Assembly (NCBI GenBank): GCA_035291645.1 | Contig: DATDRQ010000011.1 | Span: forward strand, 1-32,973 | Origin: DATDRQ01 sp035291645 | GTDB taxonomy: Bacteria; Chloroflexota; Anaerolineae; Anaerolineales; UBA4823 | Reading direction: 5' to 3' | DNA: 32,973 nt | Part shown: positions 1-7,204 of the stretch, in pieces | Layout of the letters: each line of letters begins with the position of its first letter | Numbering within the stretch: the first letter of the stretch is position 1 | Made by a program: the position numbers and the translations under genes | Notes under the pieces: model-generated | What the model saw: only the letters and a program-made list of their open reading frames with translations | Database searches by the model: none | Told to the model about the DNA's origin: nothing

Positions 1-288
1 GGTTTGTAGGATGAAAAAAGCATACTCCTCCAACGGAACCCAGCCGACAGTAATCCCGATTACTAGAGCCGGGTCATACCACCAAACGTGCGTAGCCACC
101 AGGTAATTATCCCAAGGCGTTGTATAAATCACGGCAACTGCAATAAAGATGAGGACAACAACCGCAGGGGAGGCGGCACTCAGTTCAGGAGGTAAAATCT
201 TTCCTCTTCTTTGGTCGATAAACGCAAGCAAAAGAAGTGCCAGCAGAGGCGGTATCAAGAAAGTCATTAAGTATCCAGAATAGGTCAT
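1..288 (-). CDS. Lycopene cyclase domain protein, 3' end outside window
   Basis: The reading frame runs leftward off the window edge, so only about 96 N-terminal residues are visible. It begins MTYSGYLMTFLIPP, has two hydrophobic membrane segments, and carries the stretches YTTPWDNYLVA, VWWYDP and GWVPLEEY, which are characteristic of the small integral-membrane lycopene cyclase domain (CrtYc/CrtYd/CarR type). Such proteins cyclise the ends of lycopene to make beta-carotene. I prefer the ATG at 288 because family members start close to this point and a GGAAAAG lies 5 bases upstream. The frame stays open for 26 more codons to an ATG at 366 that overlaps the TGA of the upstream epimerase gene, so a longer start is possible. 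It lies in the same leftward transcript as the epimerase and is probably controlled by the CarH-like regulator. Confidence 0.8.
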   Translation of the reverse strand, partial: MTYSGYLMTFLIPPLLALLLLAFIDQRRGKILPPELSAASPAVVVLIFIAVAVIYTTPWDNYLVATHVWWYDPALVIGITVGWVPLEEYAFFILQT

Positions 289-362
289 CCAGACTTTTCC
301 GATCGATTCTTCTATATAAATTTTACCGGGTAATGGTTGAAACGGTAGGGGTAAAGAAACGG

Positions 363-1274
363 TCATATCAGCAAGTCCCGGAGGGCGCTTTCGGCGTCCT
401 TGAATTTAAACGAATAACCGAGTTGCTGGAGTCTGGACGGGATCACTTTCTGCCCGTCTAGAACGATCGTCGCCATTTCGCCGAATAACAGGCGGATTGC
501 GAAAGCGGGGGCAGGTATTAAGGAAGGTCGGTTTATAACTTTGCCCAGGGTGCTCATGAATTCCCTGTTTCGCAGGGGATTGGGGGCGTTTAAATTGAAT
601 GACCCGCTTGTTGAGGGATGATCGATCAGGAACCGGATCGCCTCGATCTCGTCTGCCAGATGGATCCAGGATAACCATTGTCTCCCGTCTCCCAGAGGCC
701 CGCCTACGAATAGACGCATTGGCAACAGCATGCGCGGGAGCGGACCACCCTCGGTGCTGAGGATCACACCGGTCCGTACGATCACCCGCCTGACTCCGAG
801 AGACTCGACTTCCTGGCTCGATTCTTCCCAGGCCTGGCAGACCCGGGCCAGGAAATCGCCTGCTGGAGGTGTTTGCTCTGTGGCAGGATCTTCAGGCCGG
901 TTGCCATAATAGCCAATCGCAGAAGATTGGATCACCAGGCGGGGTTTTTGGGCGGCTTGTTTGACCGCCTGGACTACCGCATGACCCGCGTTCACCCGGC
1001 TCTCCAGGATGCTCTTTTTTCGTTGGTCGGTCCACCTGCCTGCGGCAAGGTTTTCACCCGCCAGATTGATGATAACCTCCGCATCCTCTACCAGGCCACC
1101 CCACCCTTCGGCGGTTCGGCCGTCCCATTTCTCAATCCATACCCTCTGGGAGAGATCCCCCGAATTCTTCTCAGGTTGCCGGCTTAATAAAACCACTTCA
1201 TTTCCATCGGCAGCCAAACTCCTGGCCAGATGGGAACCGATCAGCCCCGTTCCCCCGGTAATTATCGTACGCAT
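363..1274 (-). CDS. TIGR01777-type NAD(P)-binding epimerase (YfcH-like)
   Basis: A 303-residue short-chain dehydrogenase/reductase of the extended type. It has the N-terminal nucleotide-binding glycine motif ITGGTGLIGSHLA, a central SSAIGYYGNR segment and a WLSWIHLADEI segment typical of the TIGR01777 family (E. coli YfcH). Length is normal for the family. The substrate of this family is not generally known; it is a cytoplasmic oxidoreductase or epimerase. It is the first gene after a consensus promoter at 1330-1358, and the lycopene cyclase-domain gene follows directly. A role linked to carotenoid or isoprenoid metabolism is inference from position only. Confidence 0.9.
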   Translation of the reverse strand: MRTIITGGTGLIGSHLARSLAADGNEVVLLSRQPEKNSGDLSQRVWIEKWDGRTAEGWGGLVEDAEVIINLAGENLAAGRWTDQRKKSILESRVNAGHAVVQAVKQAAQKPRLVIQSSAIGYYGNRPEDPATEQTPPAGDFLARVCQAWEESSQEVESLGVRRVIVRTGVILSTEGGPLPRMLLPMRLFVGGPLGDGRQWLSWIHLADEIEAIRFLIDHPSTSGSFNLNAPNPLRNREFMSTLGKVINRPSLIPAPAFAIRLLFGEMATIVLDGQKVIPSRLQQLGYSFKFKDAESALRDLLI

Positions 1275-1329
1275 GGAAAAACCTCCAACTCAAACTCATA
1301 AATATTACCTGCAGATTACCTTCAGGATG

Positions 1330-1358
1330 ATTATACCAAAATGTCAAAAGGTTGTCAA
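1330..1358 (-). promoter_or_regulatory. Consensus promoter for the epimerase/lycopene cyclase operon
   Basis: On the minus strand, TTGACA (1358-1353) is followed after exactly 17 bases by TATAAT (1335-1330). Both hexamers match the sigma-70 consensus fully. Transcription would start near 1323, about 50 bases before the epimerase ATG at 1274. The -35 box is part of the 11-bp repeat array, so a repressor bound there would block it. Confidence 0.85.
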
Positions 1359-1385
1359 TAAATTGTATAGGTTAAGTACATCTAT
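1342..1385. promoter_or_regulatory. 11-bp direct-repeat operator, candidate CarH binding site
   Basis: Plus-strand units beginning at 1342 (TGTCAAAAGGT), 1353 (TGTCAATAAAT) and 1364 (TGTATAGGTTA) share TGT(C/A) at an exact 11-bp spacing. A weaker fourth unit starts at 1375 (AGTACATCTAT). Read on the minus strand the cores are TTGACA, TTGACA and TATACA. The middle unit supplies the -35 box of the leftward promoter. CarH of Thermus thermophilus is known to bind 11-bp direct repeats that overlap a -35 element, so the architecture fits the adjacent CarH-like gene. Confidence 0.65.
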
Positions 1386-1386
1386 C

Positions 1387-1415
1387 TTGACAGCAATGTT
1401 CATAAGTGGTATAAA
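1387..1415 (+). promoter_or_regulatory. Promoter of the CarH-like regulator gene
   Basis: TTGACA at 1387-1392 and TATAAA at 1410-1415 are separated by 17 bases. The predicted start near 1422 leaves a leader of about 28 bases before the ATG at 1450. It lies immediately beside the repeat array, so the regulator may also affect its own expression. Confidence 0.75.
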
Positions 1416-1449
1416 TAATATGAATAATTATTATCTTCCTGGAGCTGAA

Positions 1450-2427
1450 ATGTCATTATCACAGGACTTATATCTGGGTAACGATGATCCTCTATATAAT
1501 ATCGGCGTCGTCACGCGGATGACCAACATCTCGACCGCAACCTTGCGCGCCTGGGAGCGTCGGTACAGTTTTCCGCTTGCCAAACGGACCGCAGGGGGAC
1601 ACCGCCTGTACTCGGAGAGAGATATCCTGCGCCTGCAATGGGTGAAACAGCGGGTAGATGAAGGAATGCAGACGGCTCAGGCGATCAATGCGCTCCGTCA
1701 TCAAGAAAAGAGCGGCAGGCTGGCCTTCGTACCCGAAAGCATTGCAGAGAAGCCAACACAGAGCTCCGACCTGCCTGCATTGCAGGTCTATCAAAGGAGG
1801 CTGTTCAATGCTTTGATACGGTTGGATTTGCAGGAGGCAGACCAGGTATTAGGCGAAGCATTGGTAGTCGCCTCCCCGGATGATTTCATCCTGGACGTGA
1901 TCGCTCCGGTGATGACCCAGGTAGGAGAAGCCTGGGAAAGCCAGCAAATCAACATCGCCAATGAGCACCATTCGACGAATTACCTGCGCCAAAGGCTGCT
2001 GATGTGGATGCTGAGTGGGCCGCCTCCTCGCCAGGTTCCTCCGATTGTCCTGGCCTGCGCTCCGGACGAGTGGCATGAAGGCAGCCTATTAATCCTGGGA
2101 GCTCTTTTAAGGCGCCGGCGGTGGCCTGTGGCCTACCTTGGCCAGGCAGTTCCTTTACCCGATCTGGCCACCTTCGTACGGGAAATTAAACCATCTGCAA
2201 TAGTTTTCGTGTCGATGCTGGAAGAGACAGCTGCCGCGTTGGTTGAATGGCCTCAATATTTTCCGGAAGTTGCCGTAAGCGGATGGCCTCCGGTCGGATA
2301 CGGCGGTCGAATCTTCTCGACCTCCCCTGAATGGCGCTTGCGGATGATGGGCAGCTACCTGGGCAGCGATTTTCGGCAGGGGATCGAGAACATCGAACAT
2401 CTAATCATTCAGCCAAAGGATCGGTGA
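1450..2427 (+). CDS. carH: CarH/LitR-type MerR regulator with B12-binding photoreceptor domain
   Basis: 325 residues. Residues 16-75 form a MerR winged helix (YNIGVV, WERRYSFP, GGHRLYSERDI). Residues about 110-190 form the four-helix cap of cobalamin-binding proteins, and about 195-320 the Rossmann B12 domain. The cap holds W162 followed after nine residues by E172-H173, the Wx9EH signature of adenosylcobalamin light sensors. The B12 domain has DEWHEG, with H209 as the likely lower axial ligand. Known CarH proteins form tetramers on DNA in the dark and release it when light breaks the cobalt-carbon bond. The ATG at 1450 has GGAG at 1441-1444; the frame is open further left but only through epimerase DNA. 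It is transcribed divergently from the lycopene cyclase operon, the usual target type. Confidence 0.88.
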   Translation: MSLSQDLYLGNDDPLYNIGVVTRMTNISTATLRAWERRYSFPLAKRTAGGHRLYSERDILRLQWVKQRVDEGMQTAQAINALRHQEKSGRLAFVPESIAEKPTQSSDLPALQVYQRRLFNALIRLDLQEADQVLGEALVVASPDDFILDVIAPVMTQVGEAWESQQINIANEHHSTNYLRQRLLMWMLSGPPPRQVPPIVLACAPDEWHEGSLLILGALLRRRRWPVAYLGQAVPLPDLATFVREIKPSAIVFVSMLEETAAALVEWPQYFPEVAVSGWPPVGYGGRIFSTSPEWRLRMMGSYLGSDFRQGIENIEHLIIQPKDR

Positions 2428-2488
2428 ATCAACCTTTTCAGGGGAGAGTTCTCTGCCTGCTCTACTAATTTTAAGGTATACTACCTGT

Positions 2489-3178
2489 ATGCCACAGGAC
2501 AAGCCCTCTCCTAGGCTGCCGCAACCCCTTTTGCTACAACTAGATGAAAGCACAGGAAATTTAGAATTATTCCCGGCTGTGTGGAGCGCGGTCGAGGATT
2601 TTATCCTGTGCGAGGCAGATTCGTGCGACGATCCTTTGGATAAGCTAATCGAACTGAATGCGCCGCGCCTGTCACCGGTTGTGGCATACCTGTTGGCTAC
2701 CCGTTTATCCGATCCTAATCTGAAGGTGAGAACCAGGATAGCTCAGATCATCGCCGGCGTGCTTACTCCCGATGATGCCGGTAATCCGGCACCTACCGCA
2801 GTCCGTAACAGCCTGAATCTGGTCCTGGCCCAAATCCGTACCCGCCAAGTTTTTGCTATTCTTCAGATCAGTGCCAGCAATATAGAAATGGAAGACGTGG
2901 TTGCTCGAATACTTGACCTTTGTCCATATGCCGGTCACCATCTTGTCGATATCCTTGGCGATCACCATGTCACGTTGCCGATCAGAGCCCAAGCGGCCAG
3001 GCTGATCGGCAGGGTTGGGTACTTAGACGCCCTTCCAGGTTTGGAGAAGCTGGCTGGGAAGATCGAGGCGCGCAACAATGGCCAAAAGGAGATGCCATTT
3101 GGGCCACTGCCCGCCGTATATGAATTGGAATTGATTGATTCGATCAGACAGGCCATCCGCCTGTTGAAAGCTCCATAA
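2489..3178 (+). CDS. HEAT-repeat-like helical protein of unknown function
   Basis: 229 residues, rich in alternating amphipathic helices. Stretches such as LSPVVAYLLATRLSDPNLKVRTRIAQIIAG and LPIRAQAARLIGRVGYLDALPGLEKLA resemble HEAT or Armadillo repeat units used for protein binding. No catalytic motif, signal peptide or membrane segment is visible. The gene follows the CarH-like gene by 61 bases. A TATACT at 2477-2482 would place the transcript start almost on the ATG, and no Shine-Dalgarno sequence is seen, so the mRNA may be leaderless. Function is unknown. Confidence 0.75.
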   Translation: MPQDKPSPRLPQPLLLQLDESTGNLELFPAVWSAVEDFILCEADSCDDPLDKLIELNAPRLSPVVAYLLATRLSDPNLKVRTRIAQIIAGVLTPDDAGNPAPTAVRNSLNLVLAQIRTRQVFAILQISASNIEMEDVVARILDLCPYAGHHLVDILGDHHVTLPIRAQAARLIGRVGYLDALPGLEKLAGKIEARNNGQKEMPFGPLPAVYELELIDSIRQAIRLLKAP

Positions 3179-3206
3179 TTTTCCCCCTACTTTTCTCACC
3201 AATCGA

Positions 3207-3815
3207 TTAGCGCGTTCCGGTATTTGCTGCCGGCACTGATCTGCCGCATTGGGGACAGACTTGCTCGTTTGTCCGGATGACAAAGCCACAATTCAGGCAC
3301 GTCCTCGGTTGTACATTTCCTAATGGCGCCCCACAGGCGATGCAGGCCGGTTCACCGACCGGGTTGGCGATGCCGCAGTATTCACATTCCAATCTTCTCA
3401 GCCGTTCAGACAGTTCAAAGGAAGCTCCATGCAGGCGTGCAACACCTTCGATGGTCTCCCACACCTGATCAGAGAGCTGTAAGCTGTCGAAGTCTTGGGC
3501 GAGATCGTCTAAACGATCGATCAAATTAAACGGATTTCGCCATATCGAGAACATCGAGGAGCCTAAACTTGCAGCGACCCCGAGCAAGGATTGTTTCCCG
3601 ATCTGGATAGCCACTCCGTCATCTACTTTATCTAGTATCACTGTCAGGGAAGTCGGCCCACCAGAAGCGTACTGTGGGCGGGAGACGATCTGCACGATCT
3701 GTTTATCACCAGAACTCATCTGCCTGGCGATTAAATTTCCACGGTTGAAGCTTGCGATGAGCGCGTCCCCGATTTCCTGAGGAGATAAATCGCCATGAAA
3801 GATTCGTTGATTCAT
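3207..3815 (-). CDS. Double zinc-ribbon protein
   Basis: 202 residues. The first 130 residues form an unrecognised alpha/beta domain. The C-terminal 60 residues contain two zinc ribbons: CEYCG paired with CIACG, then CLNCG paired with CPQCG, giving eight cysteines in four CxxC knuckles. Proteins of this build are common in Chloroflexota and have no settled function; a role in protein or nucleic acid binding is possible. It lies head-to-head with the SH3-domain gene and converges with the HEAT-like gene, 28 bases away. Confidence 0.8.
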   Translation of the reverse strand: MNQRIFHGDLSPQEIGDALIASFNRGNLIARQMSSGDKQIVQIVSRPQYASGGPTSLTVILDKVDDGVAIQIGKQSLLGVAASLGSSMFSIWRNPFNLIDRLDDLAQDFDSLQLSDQVWETIEGVARLHGASFELSERLRRLECEYCGIANPVGEPACIACGAPLGNVQPRTCLNCGFVIRTNEQVCPQCGRSVPAANTGTR

Positions 3816-3922
3816 TCAAGTTTTCCCTGGAAAAGAAAATTTGGATTCTTAATATGGATTATAATCTCGCGTCTACAAAACAGGAACAGGCTAATCAAAC
3901 TCTTGCCGGGCTGGATTCCGAT

Positions 3923-4546
3923 ATGCGTAAAAAAACACTTGAACGATCAGTATTGATTTTCTTGTTTCTAGGGGGATGGCTCCTGTTATTGGCTCCAGCC
4001 GTTTACGCTGTCGATCCGCACCAGATTCCGACGGTCGCAATCCCTACCGTCACCGGGACGGTCTCAGGACCTTTAGTCACTGTCCGCCGGGATACGGACC
4101 AGGAACAGATCAACGTCCGCTCGGGACCGAGTACCCGCTATGATACTATCGGAGTCCTTATCGCCGGACAGCAGGTTCCCGCCATCGGCAAGACGCCCGG
4201 CGGAGACTGGATTCAAGTCTACTACCCGGGAGTACCCGGAAGTGTTGGATGGGTCTACTCACCCCTGGTGGATGTCCCTGGGAATATCCCGATTGTAGAA
4301 CCCCCGCCTACCCCGACCCCACATACTACCCCAACGATCGACCCGACCCTGGCTGCTCAATTCATTGTCGAAGTTCCTGCAACCCGCATGCCGACCTTCA
4401 CCGCACCGCCGCCCCTCTCGATCCCTACCTTTACCCCGCAGGAGGCCTCGCAGCAGACGCTTGGAGTACCGATGGGCTTCGTGATTATCGGTATGGCAGT
4501 AGTTGGATTCTTCGGGACCCTTATCTCCGTCGTAAGAGGCAGATAA
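3923..4546 (+). CDS. Exported, membrane-anchored SH3-domain protein
   Basis: 207 residues from the ATG at 3923. MRKKTLER plus a long hydrophobic run ending APAVYA is a classical signal peptide with an AxA cleavage site, which is why I prefer this start to the in-frame ATG at 3854 (23 hydrophilic residues longer). A perfect TATAAT at 3860-3865, inside the longer version, agrees. Next comes a bacterial SH3 domain (INVRSGPSTRYDTIGVL, WIQVYYPG, GWVYSPLVD), a Pro/Thr-rich linker, and a C-terminal membrane helix followed by RGR. Such domains usually bind cell-wall or surface polymers. The partner is unknown. Confidence 0.85.
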   Translation: MRKKTLERSVLIFLFLGGWLLLLAPAVYAVDPHQIPTVAIPTVTGTVSGPLVTVRRDTDQEQINVRSGPSTRYDTIGVLIAGQQVPAIGKTPGGDWIQVYYPGVPGSVGWVYSPLVDVPGNIPIVEPPPTPTPHTTPTIDPTLAAQFIVEVPATRMPTFTAPPPLSIPTFTPQEASQQTLGVPMGFVIIGMAVVGFFGTLISVVRGR

Positions 4547-4601
4547 TTTTGGGCTCGATCTCCGGAATATGTTATTGAATTTGCGATCGTCGTAAAAAAA
4601 A

Positions 4602-4623
4602 AGCGCCAAAAGGCGCTCTTTTT
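4602..4623. terminator. Bidirectional intrinsic terminator
   Basis: AGCGCC (4602-4607), loop AAAA, GGCGCT (4612-4617), then C and five T. On the other strand the stem is followed by a run of nine T (the A run at 4594-4602). It sits between the convergent SH3-domain and IscA-type genes and can serve both. Confidence 0.88.
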
Positions 4624-4640
4624 AGTAAAACAAAGGGGGA

Positions 4641-5039
4641 TTAGTGGCAGCCACACCCGCCGCCGGTCCCTGCGGCTGGTTCATTGCTTGTCTTGAAGGA
4701 ATTACCGCATCCACAGGAGGAGACAGCGTTCGGATTTTCAATCTTGAAACCACCGCCCATGATCTCCTCGACATAATCAATCGTGGCCCCGCTCAGATAG
4801 CTGATCGAGATCTCATCGATAACTACCTTGACGCCATTCTGTTCGGACACGAGATCCTCTGGACGAATATTTCCCTCCAGAGCCATGCCATATTGGAAAC
4901 CAGAACAACCGCCCCCGGAGACGAATACACGCAGGGCATAATCCTCAAGATTGCGCTTTTGCAGAAGATCACGAACCGCACTCGCTGCTGCAGTGGTTAA
5001 GGAAATTTGAGCTGTATTTATCTGTTCTTGTAACACCAT
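4641..5039 (-). CDS. A-type iron-sulfur carrier protein (IscA/ErpA/HesB family)
   Basis: 132 residues from the ATG at 5039, which has AGAGGA about 6 bases upstream; an ATG at 5060 lacks this. The fold is shown by ISLTTAAASAVRDLL, GGGCSGFQYGMAL and the C-terminal CGCGNSF. The three conserved cysteines (GGCSG and CGCG) bind the Fe-S cluster that the protein delivers to target apoenzymes in the cytoplasm. The tail is unusual, with a Gly-rich GGGCGCH ending that adds two more cysteines and a histidine. The gene stands alone with its own promoter. Confidence 0.93.
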   Translation of the reverse strand: MVLQEQINTAQISLTTAAASAVRDLLQKRNLEDYALRVFVSGGGCSGFQYGMALEGNIRPEDLVSEQNGVKVVIDEISISYLSGATIDYVEEIMGGGFKIENPNAVSSCGCGNSFKTSNEPAAGTGGGCGCH

Positions 5040-5065
5040 TTTTTCCTCTGACCAGAACACTCTGG

Positions 5066-5095
5066 ATAGTAAACCAATTTGATTAACGTTGTCAA
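5066..5095 (-). promoter_or_regulatory. Promoter of the IscA/ErpA-type gene
   Basis: Minus-strand TTGACA (5095-5090) and TACTAT (5071-5066) are separated by 18 bases. Transcription would begin near 5059, 20 bases before the ATG at 5039, leaving room for the AGAGGA ribosome site only. Confidence 0.6.
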
Positions 5096-5162
5096 ATTTT
5101 ACCCGATGATTTATCCTCCGTCAACCTTTTTACCTTTCATTATCGTTTTCTTAGAATAAATT

Positions 5163-5186
5163 AAGGCAACATAATATACCTGCCTT
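5163..5186 (-). terminator. Weak terminator after the phytol/dolichol-kinase-like gene
   Basis: AAGGCA (5163-5168) and TGCCTT (5181-5186) can form a 6-bp stem. Reading leftward it is followed by an A/T-rich tail, not a clean T run. It would end the S41-SmpB operon transcript. The call is tentative. Confidence 0.4.
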
Positions 5187-5220
5187 GAAAAATCTATAGT
5201 CCTGGCTGATATAACCCGGA

Positions 5221-5928
5221 TTACCAGAAAACTGGACCGATGAGGACGGCGACCAGGGGCACGGTAATATTATCGATATCGTGGAGCGGCAGGGACTCGA
5301 CCAGAGTAGCTGCCAGGGCGATGAGCGTGATCGGGAGAAGGTAGTCCACGGATTGGCCTGGAAAAATATTGAACAGGATAAACGCCAGGACGATTCCCAG
5401 CGCAAAGGACCAGCCACCCAGAAACATTCCGAACGATCCGATCCAGGTTTTTCGTGGGCTCCATGGTAAGGGTGTTCTACCAAAACGGCGTCCGAGAATA
5501 TCGGCTAAACCATCCCCTCCACACATTAACATCAAGCCCACCATGCCGGTTGGGGAATCGTACCAATACAGTGTCGTCAGAGCTACGAAAACAATTCCAT
5601 AATATAACGGTCCGCGCAGGATCTCACGCCGGTCTCCGCTACGGGTCATCGCCTGGACCGCAGCCGGGTCCCGCACCACCCCGATTCCTACCAGGATGAA
5701 TTGGAGCGTGATCGCCAGAGGCACGAGAGCAGCCAGGTACCTGGAATAAAGGCTACCGGTGAAGAGAGGCCAGCATAGGACGAATAGCGGACCCGTGCCC
5801 ATGTGGATGATCTTCCGGCTGAGGTGGCTGCTGATCCAGCCGCGGTGGGCGGCAAAATCATTCAGGCGCAGCCAGGCAAGGGCGACGGCGAAGGTGATCA
5901 GTAATGCAATCAAGTTGTTTTGGATCAT
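5221..5928 (-). CDS. Membrane kinase/cytidylyltransferase of the phytol/dolichol kinase family
   Basis: 235 residues with about six or seven hydrophobic segments. Early RKIIHMGTG and later GGDGLADILGRRFG with KTWIGSFGMF are the signature blocks of the SEC59/VTE5/CDP-diglyceride synthase group. VESLPLHDIDNITVPL near the end is also typical. Members use CTP to phosphorylate long-chain alcohols such as phytol, farnesol or dolichol, or form CDP-lipids, at the membrane. It is the last gene of a leftward run and starts 3 bases after the unknown 261-residue gene. Exact substrate cannot be read from the sequence. Confidence 0.85.
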   Translation of the reverse strand: MIQNNLIALLITFAVALAWLRLNDFAAHRGWISSHLSRKIIHMGTGPLFVLCWPLFTGSLYSRYLAALVPLAITLQFILVGIGVVRDPAAVQAMTRSGDRREILRGPLYYGIVFVALTTLYWYDSPTGMVGLMLMCGGDGLADILGRRFGRTPLPWSPRKTWIGSFGMFLGGWSFALGIVLAFILFNIFPGQSVDYLLPITLIALAATLVESLPLHDIDNITVPLVAVLIGPVFW

Positions 5929-5931
5929 GAC

Positions 5932-6717
5932 TTACCAGGAACAATCGAAACATGTGTTGAGGCCTGCCGATTTTCCCACTTGTTTGTACATCGTCACATG
6001 ATCAAACGGCTCTCCAAGAATACCATCGTGGATCGCCCAGGACCGCTTGCGAATGCTTGCAGTACAGTCTGGCTGCCTGAATGGAGTGGAGCCATCCAGG
6101 CGCGATGACAGGTCTCCTCCCTCTTTGAAACCGTTCTGGATGCGTTCCATCAGTTTTCGTCCAGTCTGGTAGGCGAACCCGTAGTGTTCGAATATCAAGG
6201 CGTTGTGATAATACAAGGGCTCGGCGAAGTAGTATTGTTGGCCCAGGCTGCTCACAAATCCCTCAAAACTGGCAACCGCTGCGGATAACATGCGTAACCC
6301 GCGGCGCACTTGACCGGGCGCCAGGCCAGCTTCCATTGCCAGGGTTTCGGCTTCCAGGTTTCTGAACCGGGTGCCGAAAACGGTTGGCCAGCCATCCGGC
6401 ATGCGGTCAACAGCGAACCGGGGAGAGTCCGGGTCGTTCAAAATGTAGAGAAGCACGTGAATCTGGCCATTCAGAGTGTCGGTGAGATGACCGTAGAGGA
6501 TCGGATCCGGGAAATTTGCCTGGTGACGTAAAGTGAGCTCCAGGCTTGGGCTTCCGGGTGCGCAACGAAGGTTGAGAAGGGGATTGCCCGTTTCGTCGTG
6601 ATAATTACCGGGGATTCTAAAGCGAGTGAGTAGATCGGGGGGAATCAGGCGAATGTAAATTTTCCATTTCTTAGACGGATCCAGCCGGTTTATTCCCGAG
6701 ATCGTCGATGGAGCCAT
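5932..6717 (-). CDS. Unknown 261-residue protein between SmpB and the lipid-alcohol kinase
   Basis: I do not recognise a family. It is soluble in appearance, with no signal peptide or clear membrane helix. Visible features are a conserved-looking aromatic block (QQYYFAEPLYYHNALIFEHYG), two further histidines in WAIHDGI and FDHVTMYKQVG, and a C-terminal CFDC pair. The His/Cys/Glu-rich C-terminal half could bind metal, but this is a guess. The ATG at 6717 overlaps the TGA of smpB by one base (TGATG), so the two are translationally coupled. The next gene follows after 3 bases. Confidence 0.8.
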   Translation of the reverse strand: MAPSTISGINRLDPSKKWKIYIRLIPPDLLTRFRIPGNYHDETGNPLLNLRCAPGSPSLELTLRHQANFPDPILYGHLTDTLNGQIHVLLYILNDPDSPRFAVDRMPDGWPTVFGTRFRNLEAETLAMEAGLAPGQVRRGLRMLSAAVASFEGFVSSLGQQYYFAEPLYYHNALIFEHYGFAYQTGRKLMERIQNGFKEGGDLSSRLDGSTPFRQPDCTASIRKRSWAIHDGILGEPFDHVTMYKQVGKSAGLNTCFDCSW

Positions 6718-7172
6718 CAGTAATCCCGCTTCTTCACCTGGCGATCCATCTCGCGTTGTGCGTCACGTTCGGCCAGATCGGCGCGTTTATCGTACAGCTT
6801 CTTCCCCTTAGCTACGGCGATCTCGACTTTCGCCCGGCCTTCTTTCAAGTACATTCGCAGGGGAACTATGGTCACTCCCTTCTGCCGAACATTACCCCAG
6901 ATTTCGCGGATCTCTTTTTGGTGCAGGAGTAACTTACGCCGCCGGAGCGGATCGTGATTGTAACGGTTCGCCTGTTCGTAAGGCGCAACGTGGGCGTTCA
7001 CCAACCAGACCTCGTTCGCTTCGACGGTAACATAGGCCTGGGCGAGACTCACCCGACCGGCTCGGATCGATTTGATTTCGCTTCCCTGGAGGGCAATGCC
7101 TGCTTCGTAGGTATCCAGCAGGAAATATTCATGGTGGGCTTTGCGGTTCGTTGCGACAACTTTGATACCCAT
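6717..7172 (-). CDS. smpB: SsrA-binding protein SmpB
   Basis: 151 residues, the normal length. It shows the beta-barrel blocks HHEYFLLDTYEAGIALQGSE, SLAQAYV and NAHVAPYEQANRYNHDPLRRRKLLL, followed by the basic tail KGKKLYDKRADLAERDAQRE. SmpB carries tmRNA to stalled ribosomes for trans-translation; the tail enters the mRNA channel. The tmRNA gene itself is not in this window. It sits between the S41 protease and the unknown 261-residue gene in one leftward run. Confidence 0.97.
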   Translation of the reverse strand: MGIKVVATNRKAHHEYFLLDTYEAGIALQGSEIKSIRAGRVSLAQAYVTVEANEVWLVNAHVAPYEQANRYNHDPLRRRKLLLHQKEIREIWGNVRQKGVTIVPLRMYLKEGRAKVEIAVAKGKKLYDKRADLAERDAQREMDRQVKKRDY

Positions 7173-7204
7173 GAATCCATTGTAACATAGCGTGTATCGA
7201 GAGA

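Noticed and set aside
1009..1449. Long N-terminal extension of the CarH-like frame (147 residues)
   Set aside because: Most of it is antisense to the epimerase gene, and it would span the operator and both promoters. The first part has no MerR-family similarity; the ATG at 1450 has a ribosome site.
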